A model generated the notes under the pieces. That model ran no database searches. It was not told where the DNA came from and saw only the letters and a program-made list of their open reading frames with translations. This document shows positions 1 to 4,685 of a stretch of DNA of 6,343 nucleotides, piece by piece. Position 1 is the stretch's first letter, and every line of letters begins with the position of its first letter. The DNA comes from Gemmatimonadota bacterium (lineage in GTDB: Bacteria; Gemmatimonadota; Gemmatimonadetes; Longimicrobiales; RSA9). The position numbers and the translations under genes are program-made. Location: contig JACQPS010000237.1 in the NCBI GenBank assembly GCA_016207445.1, forward strand, positions 1 through 6,343. The letters are read 5' to 3'.

Positions 1-258
1 GAAGCCGGCCGTCACCTCGGCGAGCATGTTGATGTTGGCTCCGGCGGAGAAGAATTTCTCGCCCTGGCCGGTCACGACCAGCACGTGCACGGCGTCATCC
101 ATGCGCGCGCGCAGGATCGTGTCGTCGAGCTGGCGCATCATCTCGTAGGTGTAGGTGTTGGCCGGCGGATCGTCGAGCGTGAGCACGGCCAGGCCGTTGG
201 CGACGTCGTAGCGGATGAGCTCCTTCGCCGCGGTCTCGGACTCCAGTACCTTCGCCAT
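1..258 (-). CDS. Enoyl-CoA hydratase/isomerase (crotonase) family protein, N-terminal 86 residues, cut by the window edge
   Basis: The protein starts at ATG 258 and runs off the left edge, so only 86 of the roughly 260 residues usual for the family are visible. Seen: the start MAKVLESETAAKELI, a first beta strand ending LTLDDPPANTYTYEMM (about residues 25-41), then VLVVTGQGEKFFSAGANINML (59-79). The FFSAGAN segment around residues 69-75 matches the crotonase oxyanion-hole region (FxAGAD in the family), which stabilises the thioester enolate of acyl-CoA substrates. Asn replaces the commoner Asp. A GGAGG Shine-Dalgarno (268-264) lies 5 nt before the ATG and supports this start. The gene follows the TetR gene in the same direction after a 99-bp gap filled by a heptad repeat, so the two are probably co-transcribed. 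Family membership is firm. Whether it is a hydratase, isomerase or dehydratase cannot be told, because the catalytic Glu region is outside the window. Confidence 0.9.
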   Translation of the reverse strand, partial: MAKVLESETAAKELIRYDVANGLAVLTLDDPPANTYTYEMMRQLDDTILRARMDDAVHVLVVTGQGEKFFSAGANINMLAEVTAGF

Positions 259-271
259 GCTCGCCTCCGAT

Positions 272-364
272 CAGTCGACAGTTGACAGTTTACAGTTGAC
301 AGTTCACAGCTGGCAGTTGCACGCGCGGGACGACCGTCAACTGTCGACTGTCAACTGTTAACTT
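272..364. repeat. Inverted arrays of a CAGTTGA-like heptanucleotide between the tetR and crotonase genes
   Basis: Seven consecutive 7-mers fill 272-320: CAGTCGA, CAGTTGA, CAGTTTA, CAGTTGA, CAGTTCA, CAGCTGG, CAGTTGC. After a 16-nt spacer, four 7-mers of the opposite orientation fill 337-364: TCAACTG, TCGACTG, TCAACTG, TTAACTT. Positions 272-285 and 337-350 are perfect 14-bp reverse complements, and other registers are possible because the unit repeats. Period 7 excludes coding, and the stretch is much richer in A/T than its surroundings. The tetR stop codon (358-360) lies in the last heptad. The outer edge at 272 is 3 nt from the Shine-Dalgarno of the crotonase gene. In the minus-strand transcript the arms would form a hairpin between the two genes. 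It could be a REP-like dispersed element, an mRNA processing or attenuation structure, or a protein-binding array; the sequence does not decide. Confidence 0.85.
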
Positions 365-1011
365 GTTCTCCTCCAGATCGACGGCCTCGCCTCGCCCGGT
401 GCACGCTCGGCCGCGCCGGCGGGCACCAGGCCGGCGTCGCCCAGGTAACCCTGCAAGAAGAGCTGGCTCAGGTCCTCGGCCAGCTCGGCGACCGGGACGT
501 CGCGGTCCGCGTGATACCAGTTGTAGATCCAGTTCATCATGCCGAAGAGCGCGAAGGTGGCGACGCGCAGGTCGATCGGGCTCGCGGGCCGCAGCTCCTG
601 GAGCGTGGCCGTGCACAGCTCGGTGTAGCGGCGCTTCTTCTCGTTCACCCGCTTCCGGTAGTCTCCGGTCAACGAACCCGCCTCGTGCGAGAGCACCTTC
701 ATCTCCTTCATGTTGCTCACGAAGAAGCGCAGGTGATTCTCGACCAGCAGCCGCAGGCGGCGGTGCGGGTCCATCACGCCCTCGAGCAGCCGTTCCAGGT
801 TGTCCAGCACCGTGCCGAAGCAGTGGTCCTGGATCAGGAAGAGCAGCTCCTCCTTGCTCCGGAAGTAGTAGTAGAGCCCGGACAGGCTGATGCCGGTGGC
901 GCGGCTGATGTCGCGGATGCTGGCCTCGTGATAGCCCTTGTCCGCGAAGATCGCCGCCGCCGTGCGCAGGATGCGCGCCAGCTTGTCATCGTGGCGCGGC
1001 TCTTCCGCCAT
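358..1011 (-). CDS. TetR/AcrR-family transcriptional repressor, probably acyl-CoA related
   Basis: A 217-residue protein read from ATG 1011. Residues 10-55 are a typical TetR DNA-binding domain: helix KLARILRTAAAIFADKGY, then the helix-turn-helix in ASIRDISRATGISLSGLYYYF (30-50), then the family-typical RSKEELL. The ligand-binding half (about 60-190) contains FALFGMMNWIYNWY (153-166), a pattern I associate with FadR/KstR2-like TetR regulators of acyl-CoA degradation; this is recall, not a search. The crotonase gene directly downstream agrees with a role in controlling fatty-acid or acyl-CoA catabolism. The start at 1011 is chosen because GGAGAG lies just upstream (1020-1015). An in-frame ATG at 1047 would put the start inside the predicted promoter. 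Residues 192-217 are a low-complexity tail, and the final Ser codon and TAA stop fall within the edge of the heptad repeat, so the native C-terminus may have been altered by that element. Confidence 0.9.
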   Translation of the reverse strand: MAEEPRHDDKLARILRTAAAIFADKGYHEASIRDISRATGISLSGLYYYFRSKEELLFLIQDHCFGTVLDNLERLLEGVMDPHRRLRLLVENHLRFFVSNMKEMKVLSHEAGSLTGDYRKRVNEKKRRYTELCTATLQELRPASPIDLRVATFALFGMMNWIYNWYHADRDVPVAELAEDLSQLFLQGYLGDAGLVPAGAAERAPGEARPSIWRRTS

Positions 1012-1026
1012 GTTCTCTCCGCTCTC

Positions 1027-1042
1027 GTTCGAACGTCCGAAC
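1027..1042. promoter_or_regulatory. Candidate TetR operator (16-bp imperfect palindrome)
   Basis: The sequence GTTCGAACGTCCGAAC matches its own reverse complement at 14 of 16 positions (pattern GTTCGRACGTYCGAAC). It lies 15 nt upstream of the tetR ATG, just before its Shine-Dalgarno, and just downstream of the predicted -10 of tetR, so it would cover the transcription start. TetR-family repressors are often autoregulated through palindromes placed like this. The size and position fit; the binding itself is inferred. Its effect on the divergent nfeD gene is unclear, because no nfeD promoter is evident. Confidence 0.5.
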
Positions 1043-1045
1043 CGC

Positions 1046-1075
1046 AACCTACCCGGCGGCCGTGGCGACGGTCAA
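1046..1075 (-). promoter_or_regulatory. Candidate sigma-70-type promoter of tetR
   Basis: On the minus strand TTGACC (1075-1070; 5 of 6 to the TTGACA consensus) is followed after 18 nt by TAGGTT (1051-1046; 3 of 6 to TATAAT). The start would fall near 1039-1040, inside the palindrome at 1027-1042. The -35 is good and the -10 is weak, as is common in GC-rich genomes. The remainder of the 147-bp divergent gap (1012-1158) shows TTGATT at 1090-1095 on the plus strand, but no matching -10 for nfeD. Confidence 0.4.
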
Positions 1076-1158
1076 GGCCCGGCGCCGCCTTGATTTTCGC
1101 GCTCGCGCCGCCCACCTTTCACGGCACCCTCCGTCCCCCGCCAGGGTATCTGTTCAGG

Positions 1159-2547
1159 ATGAGCATCGTGCCGAAGCTCTGGTATCGTGGGCCGTTGCGC
1201 GCGGCGACGCTCGGCGTCGCGGTGGTCGCGCTCGTGCAGGCCGTGGCGGCGTCCGCGCCCGCGGACGCGCCGCAGGGCAGGGGCGCGCGCCGGGGCGGCG
1301 TCGTCTACCGCATTCCGGTGCACGGCGTGATCGAGCTGGGGCTCGCACCGTTCATCGAGCGCAGCCTGCGCGAGGCGGCGGAGACCGGCGCGCGTGCGGC
1401 CGTGCTCGACATCGAGACGCCGGGCGGCCGGATCGACGCGGCGCAGCACATCGTGAACGCGCTGAAGGACGCGGACGTGCCCGTCTACGCCTTCGTGAAC
1501 CGGCGCGCGTTCTCGGCGGGCGCGATGATCGCGCTGGCCACGCGCGGCATCTACATGCGCCCGGGCTCCGTGATGGGCGCGGCCACGCCGGTCAGCGGCC
1601 AGGGCGAGAAGGCGCCGGAGAAGATCGTGAGCGCGATGCGCAGCGAGATGCGCGCGCTGGCGGAGTCGCGCGGCCTGGATCCGCGCGTCGCGGAAGCCAT
1701 GGTGGACGAGGACATCGAGATTCCGGGCCTGGTCGAGAAGGGCAAGCTGCTCACGCTCACGACCGAGGAAGCCGTGCGCATCCGCTACGCCACCGCAGTC
1801 GAAGACCTGGATGCGCTGCTGCACGCCGTGGGCGTGGCCGGCGCCGAGGTCCGCACGACCGAGGTGAACTGGGCCGAGGGCGTGGTGCGCTTTCTCACGC
1901 ACCCGATGGTGGCGCCGCTGCTGCTCTCGCTCGGGTTCCTCGGGCTGATCATCGAGTTGAAGACGCCGGCCTTCGGACTCGCGGGTGCGGCCGGCCTCAT
2001 CTCGCTCGCGCTCTTCTTCGGCAGCCACTACATCGTGGGGCTCGCGGGTTGGGAGGAGCTCATTCTGCTCACCATCGGGCTCATCCTGCTGGGCATCGAG
2101 ATCTTCGTCGTGCCCGGCTTCGGCATCTTCGGCATTGCCGGCATCCTGGGGATCCTGGCCAGCATGTACCTCAGCCTCGTGAGTCACCTCGCCACCGGCT
2201 TCGACTATAGCCAGGCGGCCGGCATCCTGTCGGCGGCGGTGATCGTCGTGGCCGTGACCGCCTGGGCGCTGCTCCGGTTCCTGCCCAGGAGCGGCCGCCT
2301 GACCAAGAGCGGCATCCTGCTCGGGGAGGCGACGACGCGCGAGGCGGGCTACCTCGCCACCCCCGTGCGCCCGGAGCTGGAGGGCGCGCGCGGCGTGGCG
2401 CTGACCGACCTGCGCCCCGCCGGCACCGCGCAATTCGGCGAGGATCGGGTCGACGTCGTCGCCGAAGGCGCGTTCATCCCCGCCGGCAGCGCGATCCAGG
2501 TGATCCGCTCGGAGGGGTACCGGCACGTCGTGCGGCCGGTGGGGTAG
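1159..2547 (+). CDS. nfeD: NfeD-family membrane-bound serine protease (ClpP-class, long form)
   Basis: A 462-residue protein with the full long NfeD layout. Residues 1-33 look like a signal peptide (hydrophobic 15-32). Residues 47-225 form the ClpP-like protease domain, with AVLDIETPGGRID (81-93), RRAFSAGAMIALA (115-127) and the GSVMGAATP block (136-144). By comparison with the archaeal protease 1510-N, Ser119 in FSAG and Lys155 in PEKIVSA are the likely catalytic Ser-Lys dyad. About 248-374 holds four or five membrane segments, and 403-460 is the NfeD C-terminal OB-fold domain. Known family members cut hydrophobic membrane substrates such as stomatin tails, and long NfeD genes often sit beside flotillin or stomatin genes, as here (floA follows after 131 bp). 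The start is somewhat uncertain: ATG 1159 lacks a well-spaced Shine-Dalgarno, whereas GTG 1168 (Val4) has AGGA 8 nt upstream. The open frame extends far 5' of 1159, but that part is antisense to tetR. Confidence 0.93.
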   Translation: MSIVPKLWYRGPLRAATLGVAVVALVQAVAASAPADAPQGRGARRGGVVYRIPVHGVIELGLAPFIERSLREAAETGARAAVLDIETPGGRIDAAQHIVNALKDADVPVYAFVNRRAFSAGAMIALATRGIYMRPGSVMGAATPVSGQGEKAPEKIVSAMRSEMRALAESRGLDPRVAEAMVDEDIEIPGLVEKGKLLTLTTEEAVRIRYATAVEDLDALLHAVGVAGAEVRTTEVNWAEGVVRFLTHPMVAPLLLSLGFLGLIIELKTPAFGLAGAAGLISLALFFGSHYIVGLAGWEELILLTIGLILLGIEIFVVPGFGIFGIAGILGILASMYLSLVSHLATGFDYSQAAGILSAAVIVVAVTAWALLRFLPRSGRLTKSGILLGEATTREAGYLATPVRPELEGARGVALTDLRPAGTAQFGEDRVDVVAEGAFIPAGSAIQVIRSEGYRHVVRPVG

Positions 2548-2575
2548 AGTGGTAAGGCATTCGCTAGCGTTTTAA

Positions 2576-2664
2576 CAGGGAAGGGGTTAGGGGTCAGGGG
2601 CCAGGGGTCAGCAAACCCTGTTCTCGTTGCCCCTAACCCCTGATCCCTGACCCCTGATCCCTAG
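2576..2664. repeat. Inverted arrays of a GGGGTCA-like heptanucleotide between nfeD and floA
   Basis: Left arm, 2583-2610: GGGGTTA, GGGGTCA, GGGGCCA, GGGGTCA, preceded by a degenerate unit CAGGGAA at 2576-2582. Right arm, 2630-2664: CCCCTAA, CCCCTGA, TCCCTGA, CCCCTGA, TCCCTAG. The arms pair over about 30 positions (2582-2611 with 2633-2662), 25 of them Watson-Crick; in RNA most of the other five could be G-U wobble. The loop is about 21 nt. The right edge at 2664 is 3 nt before the GAGAG element (2668-2672) that precedes the floA ATG by 6 nt, so a folded leader would abut the ribosome-binding region. It fills most of the 131-bp gap, in which I see no separate floA promoter. The architecture equals that of the array at 272-364, although the unit differs. 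Confidence 0.85.
2583..2607 (+). other. Canonical G-quadruplex motif (four G4 runs, 3-nt loops)
   Basis: Four GGGG runs at 2583-2586, 2590-2593, 2597-2600 and 2604-2607 are separated by TTA, TCA and CCA. This meets the usual intramolecular G-quadruplex rule exactly, with equal short loops. It is on the strand identical to the nfeD-floA mRNA, so it could form in RNA as well as in DNA. The right repeat arm gives a second, slightly weaker motif on the minus strand (2661-2630; five runs of three or four G). Folding is predicted from sequence only and competes with the arm-to-arm hairpin. Confidence 0.7.
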
Positions 2665-2678
2665 AAAGAGAGTACCCG

Positions 2679-3677
2679 ATGGAAGGCCTGATCCTGTTCT
2701 CCCCCGTCGTCGTAATGGTCCTGCTGATCGCGGCCGTGCTGCTGCTCGTCTGGGCGGTGCCGGTGCGACTGTACATCGAGGCCATGGCCGCCGGCGTGAA
2801 GGTGCGGCTCTTCGACCTCGTCGGCATGCGGCTACGGAAGGTCGACCCGTACGCCGTGATCCGGCCGCTCATCGCGTCGGTCAAGGCCGGCCTGGAGATG
2901 ACGACGCGGCAGCTCGAGGCGCACTACCTTGCCGGCGGTCACGTCGACCGGGTGGTCAAGGCGCTGATCAGCGCGGACAAGGCGAACCTGGGGATGGGCT
3001 TCCAGCAGGCCGCGGCGATCGACCTGGCCGGCCGCGACGTGCTCGAGGCCGTGCGCGTCTCGGTGAACCCGAAGGTCCTCGACACGCCGCGCGTGGCTGC
3101 CATGGCCAAGGACGGCATCCAGCTCATTGCCACCGCGCGCGTGACCGTGCGCGCGAACATCAACCGGCTGGTTGGCGGCGCGGGCGAGGACACCATCCTG
3201 GCGCGCGTGGGCGAGGGGATCGTGTCCACCATCGGCTCCAGCGGCTCGCACAAGGCCGTGCTCGAGAATCCGGACAACATCTCGAAGACCGTGCTGGCGA
3301 AGGGGCTGGATGCCGGGACCGCGTTCGAGATTCTGTCCATCGACATCGCGGACGTCGACGTCGGCAAGAACATCGGCGCCGAGCTCCAGACGGACCAGGC
3401 CGAAGCCGACAAGCGCATCGCGCAGGCGAAGGCGGAAGAGCGGCGCGCCATGGCCGTCGCGGCCGAGCAGGAGATGCGCGCCAAGGTGCAGGAGATGCGC
3501 GCGCACGTGGTCCAGGCCGAGGCGCAGATCCCGATGGCGATCGCGGAAGCGTTCCGCGTCGGCAACCTGGGCATCATGGACTTCATGCGCTACAAGAACA
3601 TCGGCGCGGACACCGAGATGCGCTACGCCATCGCCGGTGGTGGCGATGAGGCGCCGGGCGCGCCGCCCAAGGGGTAG
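2679..3677 (+). CDS. floA: Flotillin-like protein FloA (SPFH/band-7 superfamily)
   Basis: A 332-residue protein, close to the 331 residues of Bacillus subtilis FloA (YqfA, UPF0365 family). Residues 5-29 are a hydrophobic membrane anchor, followed by the SPFH-like region (30-230) with conserved-looking blocks GVKVRLFDLVGMRLRKVDP (39-57), DKANLGMGFQQAAAIDLAGRD (100-120) and VNPKVLDTPRV (129-139). Residues 236-290 are Ala/Glu-rich helix with Glu-Ala repeats, the usual flotillin oligomerisation segment. The ending YKNIGADTEMRYAI (305-318) is also FloA-like. FloA proteins form membrane microdomain assemblies that influence fluidity, signalling and protein quality control. The upstream NfeD protease is the classic partner, and the start of the next gene is 3 nt away, so all three are probably one transcript. 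A GAGAG element 6 nt before ATG 2679 supports the start. There is no truncation or missing block. Confidence 0.95.
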   Translation: MEGLILFSPVVVMVLLIAAVLLLVWAVPVRLYIEAMAAGVKVRLFDLVGMRLRKVDPYAVIRPLIASVKAGLEMTTRQLEAHYLAGGHVDRVVKALISADKANLGMGFQQAAAIDLAGRDVLEAVRVSVNPKVLDTPRVAAMAKDGIQLIATARVTVRANINRLVGGAGEDTILARVGEGIVSTIGSSGSHKAVLENPDNISKTVLAKGLDAGTAFEILSIDIADVDVGKNIGAELQTDQAEADKRIAQAKAEERRAMAVAAEQEMRAKVQEMRAHVVQAEAQIPMAIAEAFRVGNLGIMDFMRYKNIGADTEMRYAIAGGGDEAPGAPPKG

Positions 3678-3680
3678 CCA

Positions 3681-4373
3681 GTGGACGAGTTCTTCTCGCT
3701 CGTCATCTTCATCATCGTGCTCTGGTCCATCCTGGGCGGAGCACGCGCGAAGAAGAAGGGCGGGCCGGTCCAGCGGCCGCGGCAGCCGCCGCGGCCGCCG
3801 GCCCGGCCCGCGGAGGAGCGCGCGCCTGCGCGGCCGCGGCCGCAATACAGGCGCCCGCACGGTACCACCGCGCCCGGCGACGCCGGTCAGCCGGAGCAGG
3901 CGGCGGGCACCATGGTCCCGGAGGAGCTGTGGCAGATCCTCACCGGTGAGAAGCCGCCGTGGGCGCGGCCGTCGCCCGCACCAGCGCCCAGCCCCCGTCC
4001 GGCGCCGCGCGCGCCCGAATCCGAGGGGTGGGAGGAGGAAGCGGAGGTCGTCGAGGCCGAAGCCGGCCGCACGCTCGAGGGCGTAAGCGCGGAGGACGAA
4101 GAGGTCGCCGCCGTGCTCCGCCGCCGCGAGGTCCGCGACGACCGCTCGCTCGAGCAGCTCCCGCCGCGGCCCGAGCCCGTCGTCGTCTCCCTCGAGACGC
4201 CGACCGCGGCCGAAGCCCGGCACGCCGCATTCCACGAGGAGGTCGAGCGCGGCGAGCCGGCCGTCGTGATCCGGCGCGCGCGCCCGATCCCACTCGGGCT
4301 CGCCGCCCGCTCCGACCTGCGCCGCGCCGTCATCCTGCGCGAGGTGCTGGGGCCGCCCAAGGCGCTCCAGTAG
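3681..4373 (+). CDS. Unrecognised single-pass membrane protein, proline-rich middle, compact C-terminal motif
   Basis: A 230-residue protein starting at GTG 3681, 3 nt after floA; AAGGGG (3669-3674) inside the floA end is its Shine-Dalgarno, 6 nt away, so translation is probably coupled. Residues 4-20 (FFSLVIFIIVLWSILGG) are one membrane segment followed by ARAKKK, which predicts a short outside N-terminus and a cytoplasmic body. Residues 29-78 are rich in Pro, Arg and Ala and look disordered. A short block VPEELWQILTGEKPPW (79-94) stands out, followed by a Pro/Ala linker, an acidic stretch (113-143), then TAAEARHAAFHEEVE (175-189). The C-terminus LAARSDLRRAVILREVLGPPKAL (207-229) looks like an amphipathic helix plus a conserved tail; I recall similar endings (LRxAxxxxEIL) in hypothetical proteins of related phyla but cannot verify this. 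The function is unknown. Its place suggests a FloA/NfeD microdomain partner or adaptor. That it is a real gene is well supported by spacing, Shine-Dalgarno and topology. Confidence 0.85.
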   Translation: MDEFFSLVIFIIVLWSILGGARAKKKGGPVQRPRQPPRPPARPAEERAPARPRPQYRRPHGTTAPGDAGQPEQAAGTMVPEELWQILTGEKPPWARPSPAPAPSPRPAPRAPESEGWEEEAEVVEAEAGRTLEGVSAEDEEVAAVLRRREVRDDRSLEQLPPRPEPVVVSLETPTAAEARHAAFHEEVERGEPAVVIRRARPIPLGLAARSDLRRAVILREVLGPPKALQ

Positions 4374-4400
4374 CGCCCTCGGGGGTGGAGCCGCAGGGCG
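4374..4400 (+). terminator. Weak hairpin after the nfeD-floA operon
   Basis: CGCCCT (4374-4379), directly after the stop codon of the last operon gene, can pair with AGGGCG (4395-4400) across a 15-nt loop. There is no T tract behind it, and it overlaps the proposed tRNA -35, so it is at best a weak or Rho-assisted end for the operon. Confidence 0.25.
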
Positions 4401-4414
4401 TCGCCAGCTATATT
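4386..4414 (+). promoter_or_regulatory. Candidate promoter of tRNA-Leu
   Basis: TATATT (4409-4414), an A/T island in a GC-rich stretch, fits a -10 element (5 of 6 to TATAAT), with TGGAGC (4386-4391; 3 of 6 to TTGACA) 17 nt upstream. Transcription would start near 4421, a few nt before the mature tRNA 5' end, leaving a short leader for RNase P. The -10 and its distance are convincing and the -35 is poor. Confidence 0.55.
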
Positions 4415-4424
4415 TGATGTGCCC

Positions 4425-4508
4425 GCCCGGGTGGCGAAACCGGCAAACGCGACGGACTCAAAATCCGTTGGGCGCAAGCCCTTGAGAGTTCGAGTCTCTC
4501 CCCGGGCA
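4425..4508 (+). tRNA. tRNA-Leu, anticodon CAA (reads UUG)
   Basis: An 84-nt class II tRNA. Acceptor GCCCGGG (4425-4431) pairs with CCCGGGC (4501-4507), with discriminator A at 4508, as expected for leucine. The D arm is GCG/CGC with GG in the loop. Anticodon stem ACGGA/TCCGT encloses loop CTCAAAA, giving anticodon CAA. The long variable arm has stem GGGC/GCCC, and the T arm is GAGAG-TTCGAGT-CTCTC. The 3' CCA is not encoded (CTT follows), so it must be added by CCA-adding nucleotidyltransferase. The gene stands between the nfeD-floA operon and the CAP-protein gene, and has its own promoter and a hairpin behind it. Confidence 0.97.
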
Positions 4509-4520
4509 CTTCTACCGAGC

Positions 4521-4563
4521 GCCCTGCGCCGCAAGAACTTGCGGCGTGGGGCACTCTGCTTTA
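4521..4563 (+). terminator. Hairpin terminator after tRNA-Leu
   Basis: CGCCGCAA (4527-4534) and TTGCGGCG (4539-4546) form a perfect 8-bp stem on a GAAC loop. After a TG/TG internal loop, GCCC (4521-4524) pairs with GGGC (4549-4552), extending the stem. The following ACTCTGCTTTA is only moderately T-rich. The position 12 nt after the tRNA 3' end supports a terminator. The rest of the gap to the next gene (4564-4685) shows no clear promoter or other feature. Confidence 0.7.
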
Positions 4564-4685
4564 TGGCGCCGGGGCGGGTGGTGTTTCCTGGGCTCGCCGG
4601 CTGGCGTGGGCGCGTGGTCAGCTTGCGGGCTGGGCGCGGCGCGATCATGCTTCCTCGTTCGCTCCTCTCGTCGCGAGGCCTGCCG

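Noticed and set aside
272..364. CRISPR array
   Set aside because: Units are 7 nt, contiguous and inverted; there are no 25-40 nt repeats with unique spacers and no cas genes.
1147..1152. TATCTG just before nfeD as a -10 for a leaderless transcript
   Set aside because: Only 3 of 6 consensus bases match and no -35 lies upstream at the right distance.
511..1158. In-frame upstream extension of the nfeD reading frame (216 extra residues)
   Set aside because: It is antisense to the well-supported tetR gene, has no Shine-Dalgarno or family similarity, and the signal peptide begins at 1159.
1072..2526. Long minus-strand open frame (484 residues) opposite nfeD
   Set aside because: His/Arg/Ala-rich shadow produced by high GC on the opposite strand of a clear gene.
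2832..4235. Long minus-strand open frame (467 residues) opposite floA and the following gene
   Set aside because: It spans two real genes, has no recognisable domain, and has shadow-type composition.
4421..4425. tRNA 5' end at the earlier GCCCG (4421)
   Set aside because: Only 4425-4431 gives a 7-bp acceptor stem with correct spacing to T8 and the D arm.
4419..4685. In-frame upstream extension of the CAP-protein frame
   Set aside because: It passes through the tRNA-Leu and its terminator; the signal peptide and Shine-Dalgarno place the start at 4686.
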